Assembly: GCA_003170655.1 (NCBI GenBank)
Contig: PMYY01000003.1
Coordinates: 1-7,693, forward strand
DNA: 7,693 nucleotides
Origin: Nitrospiraceae bacterium
GTDB taxonomy: Bacteria; Nitrospirota; Thermodesulfovibrionia; Thermodesulfovibrionales; Dissulfurispiraceae
Direction of reading: 5' to 3'
Shown here: positions 1 through 6,019 of the stretch, piece by piece
Layout of the letters: the number at the start of each line of letters is the position of its first letter
Numbering within the stretch: position 1 is the first letter of the stretch
Program-made: the position numbers and the translations under genes
Notes under the pieces: model-generated
What the model was told of the DNA's origin: nothing
The model's input: the letters and a program-made list of their open reading frames with translations, nothing else
Database searches by the model: none

Positions 1-213
1 CTGGAGGGTGCCGTGGCATTCGGAGGATTAAGTGCGCTTGGCGCAGGTCTTTACAGCATTGGCATTCCAAAGGACAGCATTATTAATTATGAAACCTCCA
101 TCAAGTCCGACAAGTTCCTGCTGGTGGTACATGGCTCGGCGGATGAGCTAGCCAAGGCCAAGGATATTCTGAAAAGCACCGGCCACGAGGTGTCCGTTCA
201 TTCTCAATCTTGA
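1..213 (+). CDS. GSP17M-like glycine-rich general stress protein, C-terminal part
   Basis: This is the 3' end of a gene cut by the window edge; the frame is open from base 1 and ends at TGA 211-213, giving 70 visible codons. The visible part is a glycine-rich hydrophobic stretch (GGLSALGAGLYSIGIPKDS) followed by a small alpha/beta tail with KFLLVVHGSADELAKAKDIL. It is clearly a paralogue of the minus-strand protein at 6020-6550, which has GGLSALGVGFYSIGIPKDS and KYVLIAHGTADEVAKAK at the matching place. Such proteins are usually annotated as general stress or hypothetical proteins with an N-terminal alpha/beta domain and a glycine-zipper-like membrane-seeking middle; the biochemical role is unknown. 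A GTG at 13 is in frame, but the homology continues upstream of it, so it is not the real start. The family assignment rests on the paralogue comparison. Confidence 0.8.
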   Translation: MEGAVAFGGLSALGAGLYSIGIPKDSIINYETSIKSDKFLLVVHGSADELAKAKDILKSTGHEVSVHSQS

Positions 214-224
214 AATAGGGCAAG

Positions 225-242
225 CGGGGCATCCACTTCGCT
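225..242 (-). repeat. REP-like inverted repeat, left copy
   Basis: An 18-base block whose reverse complement, AGCGAAGTGGATGCCCCG, matches 485-502 at 17 of 18 positions. It starts 11 bases after the stop of the truncated stress gene. It faces the right copy with about 240 bases between them. The type of element (REP/BIME-like, terminator-associated, or end of a small non-autonomous element) cannot be decided from this window. Confidence 0.6.
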
Positions 243-297
243 CCACAGGATACGATATATGGTTTATACGTGATGCAACGAACTTCCCGGAAGTGCA

Positions 298-331
298 AAG
301 AGACTGTCCCTACAACTAGGGACAGTCTCTT
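298..331 (+). terminator. perfect 15-bp hairpin after the stress gene
   Basis: The left arm AAGAGACTGTCCCTA (298-312) and right arm TAGGGACAGTCTCTT (317-331) are perfectly complementary around a CAAC loop. The hairpin lies 85 bases downstream of the stop at 213 and no gene crosses it. There is no T-run after the stem on either strand beyond two bases, so it is not a textbook intrinsic terminator. It may instead be a processed 3' structure or a dispersed palindromic repeat. A terminator for the upstream gene is the simplest reading. Confidence 0.45.
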
Positions 332-407
332 GACTCGTTCACATATGAGGATGCTTGTGCCAGATATCTTGGACAGTTGCGCTGGCCGGACGGTTTTCTC
401 AGTCCGA

Positions 408-446
408 CTTGCTGTTGTCAACGGTGATCCCTATCGTTCTTATAAT
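408..446 (+). promoter_or_regulatory. candidate sigma-32-like promoter with overlapping TATAAT
   Basis: CTTGCTG (408-414) and CCCTATCG (429-436) are separated by 14 bases. This resembles the heat-shock sigma-32 pattern CTTGAAA-N11-16-CCCCATNT, matching in the CTTG and in five of the seven specified -10 positions. A perfect TATAAT at 441-446 lies just downstream; its best -35, TTGTCA at 415-420, is 20 bases away, which is too far for a good sigma-70 promoter. The site would give a leader of roughly 200-225 bases before dnaK, containing the small ORF at 534. No CIRCE element was seen. This is an inference from motif matching alone. Confidence 0.35.
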
Positions 447-484
447 AACATCTGACGTAACCACTACAGGTTGGGGGGGTGTGC

Positions 485-502
485 AGCGAAGTGGATACCC
501 CG
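485..502 (+). repeat. REP-like inverted repeat, right copy
   Basis: AGCGAAGTGGATACCCCG matches the reverse complement of 225-242 at 17 of 18 positions. The block also takes part in a local stem: GGGGTGT (476-482) can pair with ATACCCC (495-501), with one G-T pair. A looser relative, sharing CGAAGTG and GGATACC-CG but interrupted, is found at 7509-7530. It lies in the leader region of the dnaK operon. Confidence 0.6.
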
Positions 503-533
503 CCGCTAGGGCAATAAATATAAAGAGGTCAGT

Positions 534-626
534 ATGATATTGGAATTACATGAAAAGGAAATAGAGGAATTGAAGTTGTCAGAGACAAAATACCAGAGAA
601 TCTATCGGATGATGGTATTTATTTAG
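534..626 (+). CDS. small ORF (30 aa) in the dnaK leader, possible PAS-sensor remnant or leader peptide
   Basis: ATG at 534 to TAG at 624-626 encodes 30 residues beginning MILELHEKEIEELKLSETKY. An AGAGG Shine-Dalgarno-like sequence lies about six bases upstream, and the frame ends 40 bases before dnaK, with the dnaK ribosome site between. The stretch EELKLSETKYQRIYRMM resembles the short helical lead-in to PAS domains in sensor kinases (pattern like L-x-x-SE-x-KYR-x-IF). The peptide could therefore be a decayed sensor start, a translated leader of the operon, or a chance ORF. It is highly charged with no membrane segment. No function is claimed; the ribosome site and position are the main support. 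Confidence 0.4.
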   Translation: MILELHEKEIEELKLSETKYQRIYRMMVFI

Positions 627-666
627 GAACATGCGTGACCGAGTGATTAAATGGAGGTGATTTGAA

Positions 667-2544
667 ATGGCAAAAGCTGTAGGAATTGACTTGGGAACCA
701 CAAATTCGGTCGTAGCGGTCTGGGAACAAGGAAAAGTGACAGTGATTTCGAATGCTGAAGGTTCCCGCACCACTCCCTCCGTGGTGGCTTTTACGAAAGA
801 CGGTGGACGTCTGGTGGGCCAGATTGCAAGGCGCCAATCGGTGATCAATCCGGAGAATACCATCTATTCCTCCAAACGTTTCATCGGAAGAAAATACAGT
901 GAAGTGGATGCCGAAAGTAAGATCGCCCCTTACAAAGTTGTTGAAGGAAAAGACGGAGTGGTTAGATTCGATATTCAGGGAAAGCTTTATGCTCCCCAAG
1001 AAATCTCTTCCCTGGTGCTCCAAAAACTTGTCAATGACGCTTCTAAATATCTGGGAGAAAAAGTGAAGGACGTGGTTATTACGGTACCGGCCTACTTCAA
1101 TGATGCCCAGAGACAGGCGACAAAGGAGGCGGGGACGATAGCAGGTCTCAACATCCTGCGGATAATCAACGAACCCACAGCTGCCTCCCTAGCCTATGGT
1201 CTGGACAAAAAAGGGAGTGAAACTGTTTTGGTTTTCGATTTTGGCGGAGGGACTTTTGATGTGTCCATCCTGGACGTCGGGGAAGGGGTCATTGAGGTCA
1301 GGTCGACTAACGGGGACACACATCTGGGTGGTGATGATCTTGATAATAAGATTGTGGACTGGATGGCCACCGAGTTTAAAAACAATTATGGCGTAGACTT
1401 GACAAAAGATAAGCAGGCCCTTCAGAGGCTTTACGAGGCAGCTGAGAAAGCCAAGTGCGAACTATCGAGTGTAGCGGAAACCTCGATTAATCTCCCCTTT
1501 ATTACCGCGGATGCCCAGGGGCCAAAACATCTCGATATGAAACTGACCCGCGCTAAGTTTGAGGCACTGGTCAACGACTTGATCACCCGTCTTGAGGGGC
1601 CGTTCAAACAGGCCTTGTCCGATGCAAAACTTTCTATAAGAGATATTGATGAGGTCGTCCTTGTAGGTGGCTCCACTCGAATTCCCGCCGTTCAGAACTT
1701 GGTACGCAGCCTCACTGGAGGGAAAGAACCTAACCAGACCGTCAATCCGGACGAGGTAGTAGCTGTGGGTGCGGCTATCCAGGCAGGAGTTTTGGCTGGG
1801 GAGGTGAAACAGGTAGTTCTCCTCGATGTCACTCCATTGTCCTTGGGCGTTGAAACTATGGGAGGCGTGATGACCAAAATTATTGAGCGAAATACGACCA
1901 TCCCAGCACGGCGGAGCGAAATCTTTTCCACGGCTGAAGACAATCAACCAGCCGTAGATATAAATGTTCTCCAGGGAGAGAGGGAGATGGCTCAGGACAA
2001 TAGGACCCTGGGTAACTTTAAGCTGGAGGGAATAGCGCCTGCTCCGCGAGGGACATCCCAGATTGAGGTGACCTTCGACATTGATGCTAACGGCATATTG
2101 AACGTAGGTGCCAAGGACAAGGCCACCGGTAAAGAACAGAAGATTACCATAAGCGGATCCACTACCTTAGGCAAGGATGAGATCGATCGAATGATAAAGG
2201 ATGCAGATCTCCATGCTGCAGAGGATAGGGGCAGAAAGGAGAAGGTGGAGGCAAAGAACGAGGCTGACGGTCTTGCTTACCAGATGGAAAGACAGCTCAA
2301 GGACTTGGGCGACAGGGTCCCTATCCACGAAAAGGCTCGGGGCGAGCAGCTTATCGTGGACATCCGGCAGGCCATCAAGGATGATGCGGACATTCAAAGA
2401 ATCAAATCTCTGACTAGCGATCTGCAGCAGGCCTTATCCAGTCTGAGCAGTGCCACCTACCAAGAGGCAACCGGAGGCCCTGCCCAACCCCAAAGGCCGC
2501 GGAAAGATGATGATGTTGTTGATGCAGAATTCAATGAGAAGTAG
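667..2544 (+). CDS. dnaK: Hsp70 chaperone DnaK
   Basis: This 625-residue protein is an ATP-driven cytoplasmic chaperone that binds exposed hydrophobic peptides. The phosphate-1 motif GIDLGTTN is at residues 6-13, phosphate-2 DFGGGTFDVS at 191-200, and the adenosine motif VLVGGSTRIP at 331-340. The interdomain linker and start of the substrate domain, VLLDVTPLSLG, lie at 384-394, followed by the beta-sandwich with VLQGERE and a helical lid from about 500. The C-terminus is DVVDAEFNEK, the usual acidic DnaK tail. The residue 70-105 region keeps the insertion typical of Gram-negative DnaK, and the length is close to the usual 635-640. The start is fixed by GGAGGTGA (653-660), six bases upstream. 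It heads an operon with grpE, cbpA and cbpM. Pairing with CbpA rather than a zinc-finger DnaJ suggests an accessory Hsp70 system, but a second dnaK elsewhere cannot be seen here. Confidence 0.97.
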   Translation: MAKAVGIDLGTTNSVVAVWEQGKVTVISNAEGSRTTPSVVAFTKDGGRLVGQIARRQSVINPENTIYSSKRFIGRKYSEVDAESKIAPYKVVEGKDGVVRFDIQGKLYAPQEISSLVLQKLVNDASKYLGEKVKDVVITVPAYFNDAQRQATKEAGTIAGLNILRIINEPTAASLAYGLDKKGSETVLVFDFGGGTFDVSILDVGEGVIEVRSTNGDTHLGGDDLDNKIVDWMATEFKNNYGVDLTKDKQALQRLYEAAEKAKCELSSVAETSINLPFITADAQGPKHLDMKLTRAKFEALVNDLITRLEGPFKQALSDAKLSIRDIDEVVLVGGSTRIPAVQNLVRSLTGGKEPNQTVNPDEVVAVGAAIQAGVLAGEVKQVVLLDVTPLSLGVETMGGVMTKIIERNTTIPARRSEIFSTAEDNQPAVDINVLQGEREMAQDNRTLGNFKLEGIAPAPRGTSQIEVTFDIDANGILNVGAKDKATGKEQKITISGSTTLGKDEIDRMIKDADLHAAEDRGRKEKVEAKNEADGLAYQMERQLKDLGDRVPIHEKARGEQLIVDIRQAIKDDADIQRIKSLTSDLQQALSSLSSATYQEATGGPAQPQRPRKDDDVVDAEFNEK

Positions 2545-2547
2545 GTG

Positions 2548-2567
2548 AAGCCAGAAACGCTGGGCTT
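2548..2567 (+). terminator. weak hairpin just after dnaK, possible attenuator
   Basis: AAGCCAG (2548-2554) can pair with CTGGGCTT (2560-2567) with one bulged G, starting three bases after the dnaK stop and followed by GTTT. In a 120-base gap with no other gene, it could partially terminate transcription or protect the dnaK mRNA 3' end, giving more DnaK than GrpE. The stem is short and imperfect, so support is thin. The rest of the gap is A/G-rich and shows no convincing second promoter. Confidence 0.25.
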
Positions 2568-2664
2568 GTTTGCGAGGGGAAATTGCGACATTTTCCGGAC
2601 AGAAAGAGAGAGAAAAAATTGAGTTTTAGCTTGAACGACGCAAAGAAAGATAGGAGAATGAAAA

Positions 2665-3165
2665 ATGGACCACCCGAAAAAGATGGCGACTCCAGATGAA
2701 GGAGATGAAGCTAGAACATCGGACGATCGCCTGAAAGACCTCGAAAAACAGTTACTGGAGAAAGAAGATCTCTATCTTCGCACCCTCGCTGACATGGATA
2801 ATTATCGAAAAAGGATGGATAGAGAGATAAAAGAGGTCGAGACAAAGACAAGGAAGGCTCTCCTGATAGAGCTTATTGAAGTGGTTGATAATCTGGAGAG
2901 GGCCATCGATTCTAAGGGTAAATGTGCTGTTTCCATGAAAGAGGGAATTCGGGCCATTCACCGACAGGTGCTTGGTATTCTAAATAGATATGGGGTTGTC
3001 CAGCTTGAATCTCTCGGAAAAGAGTTCGATCCTCGGTATCATGAGGCAGCTGGCATGATTGAATCCAAGGACTTTCCTGCTGGGACGGTTGGCGTGGAAA
3101 TGAGAAAGGCATATCTGATGGGAGAAGATATGCTGCGGCCCGCACATGTTCTTGTGGTAGTGTAG
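2665..3165 (+). CDS. grpE: nucleotide exchange factor GrpE
   Basis: This 166-residue protein is the dimeric partner that releases ADP from DnaK. Residues 1-20 are a charged, probably disordered tail. Residues about 20-60 form the long coiled-coil helix with YLRTLADMDNYRKR, the family's core signature. Residues 64-105 supply the dimer helices (LLIELIEVVDNLERAI), and 107-166 the beta-wing head that contacts the DnaK ATPase domain, including FDPRYHEA (121-128), GTV-x-x-E-x-RKAY and MLRPAHVLVV at the end. It is short for the family (E. coli GrpE is 197), mainly through a short N-terminal tail and compact linkers; no core block is missing. AGGAGA (2652-2657) lies seven bases before the ATG. It follows dnaK by 120 bases and precedes cbpA by 28, consistent with one transcript. 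Confidence 0.95.
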   Translation: MDHPKKMATPDEGDEARTSDDRLKDLEKQLLEKEDLYLRTLADMDNYRKRMDREIKEVETKTRKALLIELIEVVDNLERAIDSKGKCAVSMKEGIRAIHRQVLGILNRYGVVQLESLGKEFDPRYHEAAGMIESKDFPAGTVGVEMRKAYLMGEDMLRPAHVLVVV

Positions 3166-3193
3166 CGGATAATTTGAACGGAGGTAAAGGCTT

Positions 3194-4180
3194 GTGAAGT
3201 TCAGAGATTACTACGAAATAATGGGTGTTGATCGTAATGCCACCGAAGAGGAGATGAAGAGGGTTTACAGAAAGCTAGCCCGGAAGTATCATCCAGATCT
3301 TCATACAGCTAAAGATAAGAAGGAAGCGGAAGAGAAGTTTAAAGAGTTGAATGAGGCATATGAAGTCCTTCGGGATCCGGAGAAGAGGAAGAAATATGAT
3401 CAGCTTGGAGAGAACTGGAAAGCAGGTCAGAACTTTCAGCCCCCACCGAGTTGGGATGTCCGCCAAGACTTCAGTTCTGGGCCTGGAGGTGGGCAGAAGA
3501 CTTCTTTCTCGAGTGCGGGAGCCAGCGGTTTCAGCGATTTTTTTGAGACCCTCTTCGGTGGTCGCGGCTTTGGCAAAGGATTTCAGAGTTCCCACGACGG
3601 TCAGCCATTCGTAATGCATCAGCAGGGAGCAGACCACGAAGCAACGCTTCGGATTTCCCTGGAGGATGCCTATCGCGGAGGGGTTAAAAGCATCACGTTG
3701 CAATCGCAAAAGCTCAATCCGGATGGCAGCCTTTCCAACCAAGAGAAGCATTACGACGTCAAAATACCTCCGGGCATTCTTCATGGGCAGAAAATTCGGC
3801 TGGCTGGGCAGGGAGGAGAAGGGACAGGTGGTGCTGCAAAGGGGGATATCTACCTGTCGGTGGAAGTCGAACCACATCCGAGATATCGTGTTGAAGGGCG
3901 TAATCTATACATAGATCTCCCTGTAACGCCTTGGGAGGCGGCCCTGGGGGCAGAAGTAAAAGTGGACATGCTCGCAGGGCCTGTCAATTTGAAAGTCCCC
4001 CCTGGCACCCAGTGCGGACAGAAACTGAGACTCAAAGGCAAAGGGTTCCCGAATGTCAAGGGGAGCCCAGGAGACCTCTATACAGTAGTTCAGATTAAGG
4101 TGCCAAAAGAGCTTTCATCAAAAGAAAAAGAAATGTTTGAGGAGTTAAGAAGGACGTCCGCTTTTAATCCCAGAATTTGA
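3194..4180 (+). CDS. cbpA: class B J-domain co-chaperone, CbpA type
   Basis: This 328-residue protein stimulates DnaK ATPase and delivers substrates to it. The J domain spans residues about 4-70 with YYEIMGV at the start, the essential HPD at 33-35, and the closing FKELNEAYEVLRDPEKRKKYDQ. A Gly/Phe-rich linker at about 80-127 includes GGRGFGKGF. Two C-terminal beta domains follow (about 149-225 and 232-305), with the repeated signatures IPPGILHGQKIRLAGQG and VPPGTQCGQKLRLKGKG. There are no CxxCxGxG repeats, so it is a zinc-less class B protein like CbpA rather than classical DnaJ. The start is GTG with GGAGGT (3180-3185) eight bases upstream; the only alternative starts would remove part of the J domain. 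A cbpM-like gene lies 51 bases downstream, the classic CbpA partnership. Confidence 0.94.
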   Translation: MKFRDYYEIMGVDRNATEEEMKRVYRKLARKYHPDLHTAKDKKEAEEKFKELNEAYEVLRDPEKRKKYDQLGENWKAGQNFQPPPSWDVRQDFSSGPGGGQKTSFSSAGASGFSDFFETLFGGRGFGKGFQSSHDGQPFVMHQQGADHEATLRISLEDAYRGGVKSITLQSQKLNPDGSLSNQEKHYDVKIPPGILHGQKIRLAGQGGEGTGGAAKGDIYLSVEVEPHPRYRVEGRNLYIDLPVTPWEAALGAEVKVDMLAGPVNLKVPPGTQCGQKLRLKGKGFPNVKGSPGDLYTVVQIKVPKELSSKEKEMFEELRRTSAFNPRI

Positions 4181-4231
4181 ACCTTCTCTGAGAATCTGCC
4201 AGTATAAAAAAATGTCAGGAGGAAAAGGAGT

Positions 4232-4558
4232 ATGGAAACGCGAAAATATCTTCCAATTCCAATCAGGTTCATCACGGGCTCAGTCTCATATGTCAAGCTC
4301 AGTGACGTGTCCAAGATTTGCGATATTCATCCTGAGATGATCATTAGCCTTGTTCAACTGGGCCTGATTGATCCCGTGGGAAAAGAGAATGCTGAAGATG
4401 CATGGACCTTTTCAGTGGAAACAGTTCCGTTGGTCAGGAAGATCATCAGGCTCCGCAACGAGTTGGGGTTAAATTATTCAGGGGTCGGCGTAGTCTTGGA
4501 ACTGTTATCACGCATAGAGGCATTGGAGGCCCGAGTGCGCGCACTGGGAGACCTGTAG
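4232..4558 (+). CDS. cbpM: MerR-like chaperone modulator CbpM
   Basis: This 108-residue protein resembles CbpM, which in E. coli binds the J domain of CbpA and blocks its co-chaperone activity. Residues about 20-58 form a MerR-type winged-helix core (VKLSDVSKICDIHPEMIISLVQLGLIDP), followed by the W-x-F segment and helices at 62-80 (VPLVRKIIRLRNELGLN). The C-terminal helix, ending at residue 108 (LLSRIEALEARVRAL), fits a short coiled coil. Long N-terminal residues IPIRFITG before the helix-turn-helix are not typical of DNA-binding MerR regulators. AGGAGG (4217-4222) lies nine bases before ATG, with AAGGAG closer still. Its place directly after cbpA and before clpB sequence is a recurrent arrangement in delta-type bacteria. 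A DNA-binding MerR regulator is the alternative, less likely from context. Confidence 0.85.
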   Translation: METRKYLPIPIRFITGSVSYVKLSDVSKICDIHPEMIISLVQLGLIDPVGKENAEDAWTFSVETVPLVRKIIRLRNELGLNYSGVGVVLELLSRIEALEARVRALGDL

Positions 4559-4619
4559 ACAGGACACGCCATCAATATCCTCATTCAGCGGCAAGAAATG
4601 CTTCAAGAAGGGGTTGGAT

Positions 4620-5069
4620 ATGGACTTGAATAAATTCACCAGCAAATCGCAAGAAGCAATTCAAGCCGCCGAAACGATGGCAATCAGTTACGGACTATCA
4701 GGAAGTCGACGGACAGTATCTTCTTCTGGCCTTGCTGAAACAATCTGATGGCCCGTTCCCGAAGCTGTTTCAACGTGTAGAAATATCAGTGGATGCGATT
4801 CGTCAACGTATTGAACCGAAATTGGAGAAAAAGCCTGGCGTGAGTGGTTAGGGCTCAGAGCCAGGCAAGGTTTATATAACCTAAGAGCTCAATCAACTTC
4901 TTGTGAAGGCTCAGGATGATACTACGAATCTTAAAGACGATATGATTCGGTGGAGCATATCCTTCTGGCCCTTATTGATGAAGGTAGCAGCACTCCCGCA
5001 GGAAGGATTCTTCGGGATTTCGGGGTCTCCAGCGATTTGCTGTTGAAAACGCTCGAACGGTTCGCCTGA
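4620..5069 (+). pseudogene. clpB: clpB remnant: N domain only, frameshifted and stopped
   Basis: ATG 4620 (AAGGGG upstream) opens a ClpB/Hsp104 N domain: MDLNKFTSKSQEAIQAAETM, then in another frame VDGQYLLLALLKQSDGP, and later SVEHILLALIDEGSSTPAGR. Four lesions are visible. One extra base near 4695 shifts the frame. TAG at 4849-4851 and TAA at 4882-4884 interrupt the second frame, the latter where Gln is expected before ELNQLL. One base is missing near 4939-4941. The final frame ends at TGA 5067-5069 after LLLKTLER. Only about 150 of the roughly 860 codons of a ClpB remain; both AAA+ modules with their Walker motifs are absent. ClpB normally works with DnaK to dissolve aggregates, so its place after cbpM is the expected operon order. 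Homology stops abruptly where the minus-strand aldehyde dehydrogenase remnant begins. Confidence 0.88.
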
Positions 5070-5799
5070 CCATGCGAGTTCAGCAGTTGGTGAAAGCACC
5101 CTCCGGTGCACCCGCCTCCAGCCATAGTCTCTCGAAGGCAATAGCGCATTGGGGAACGCACCCTGCGTGCTTCACCATAACGATATTGCCCAACATCAGA
5201 TTAAGCGCGCCAAAGCTTGCGAGCTGGTAGTAAGGAAAGTTCGGATGCTGGACGAAAAGCACGCGAAGCGAGGTGTTTACGATCTCTGCTTCACCTGAGT
5301 TCGGCTGGAGATGTTCAGACGGTAGAAAGCGCTTGGCGTTACTGGCGTAATAGTCGATGATGTCGGCGCTTACTACCACTTCGTCAAGAGCCTGTTCGAT
5401 GAGCTTGCCCATCTCAGATGTCACCGAGCTAGCGAACTCATCCACACGTGCGCGTATGATAGCGGCGGCTTTTGCGCCCACGTCTGCTCGTTCGGTGAAG
5501 GTCGTGTGACGCCAGGTCTTAGAGCACGTAACGGCGGCTTTAATCGCCGTATCGAGATGCTTGTCGGTGATTCCTTCGAATGTCTTTATGATTTCCCTAG
5601 AATAGTGCTTGATGCCCTGGCAGGTCATGACTTTCTTCTTTTCTACTGTTGTTGTGCGAGTGCTGAGCGGCTTTTCCTTGCCGTAGCTGATAGTATCAAT
5701 ACTGGTTAATGCCCCGACCCCGCTTAACATTCTGACTAGGTATTCATTCAACTCAAAACCTCCATGGTAGGCAGTGACTCCGATGTGTTTCGGTATCAT
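5070..5799 (-). pseudogene. aldehyde dehydrogenase (succinate-semialdehyde type) N-terminal remnant
   Basis: An open frame from ATG at 5799 to TGA at 5080 encodes 239 residues. From about residue 58 (MTCQGIKHYSREIIKTFEGI) it matches the N-terminal part of NAD(P)-dependent succinate-semialdehyde dehydrogenases: TWRHTTFTERADV, EMGKLIEQAL, NFPYYQLASFGALNLMLGN and MVKHAGCVPQCAIAFERL. It stops after GAPEGAFTN, where one missing base causes the stop; in the other frame LLNSHGQ can still be read, so homology extends to about 5070. The catalytic Cys half is gone. The usual PWNFP is altered to HPNFP with one residue lost before it, more evidence of decay. Residues 1-57 are not recognisable ALDH and have only a weak ribosome site, so the original start may have been at 5628. 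The protein could not be an active dehydrogenase. Confidence 0.8.
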
Positions 5800-6019
5800 A
5801 TAGATTACATTTCCCTTTCATCAGCCAGTGATCTTTCCATCCAACGATGTGAAAGATCGTTCACTAATATTACCCAACCTGAATTCGTACTGGCGGGCAT
5901 GGCAACCGGTACGCGAAATGAATCACCATACGAAACATGATGCTTACGCCGTGCGTGTCAACGCAGTTTGCCTTTAAGGTTGTTAAGTATCCTTCTTAGA
6001 TGAGATGGCATGTTAAACT
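5800..6019. other. 220-base gap, no gene seen
   Basis: This gap separates the aldehyde dehydrogenase remnant from the 3' end of the minus-strand stress gene. GATCTTTC (5830-5837) can pair with GAAAGATC (5851-5858) across a 13-base loop, but there is no T-run on either side. No convincing promoter, RNA gene or conserved frame was found. It may contain decayed sequence from the same rearrangement that truncated its neighbour. Confidence 0.4.

Noticed and set aside
415..446. TTGTCA and TATAAT as a classical sigma-70 promoter
   Set aside because: The spacer is 20 bases, outside the usual 16-18; kept only as part of the sigma-32-like candidate.
270..537. Two overlapping plus-strand frames in the gap before dnaK
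   Set aside because: They run through the hairpin and the inverted repeat, have unusual composition and no ribosome site; treated as chance ORFs.
214..666. CIRCE/HrcA operator before dnaK
   Set aside because: No TTAGCACTC-N9-GAGTGCTAA-like inverted repeat was found.
1462..1947. 161-codon minus-strand frame opposite dnaK
   Set aside because: Antisense shadow of dnaK; no domain, no initiation site.
3275..3877. 200-codon open frame on the minus strand opposite cbpA
   Set aside because: It lies wholly inside the well-supported cbpA gene, has no recognisable domain or ribosome site, and is a shadow of its codon pattern.
4911..5161. Two minus-strand frames of 76 codons over the clpB remnant and the junction
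   Set aside because: Most of each is antisense to clpB sequence; only the short LLNSHGQ part reflects decayed aldehyde dehydrogenase, so neither is a gene.
5080..5799. Functional small aldehyde dehydrogenase-like protein
   Set aside because: The catalytic cysteine half is missing and PWNFP is damaged; the end coincides with a breakpoint, so decay is the simpler reading.
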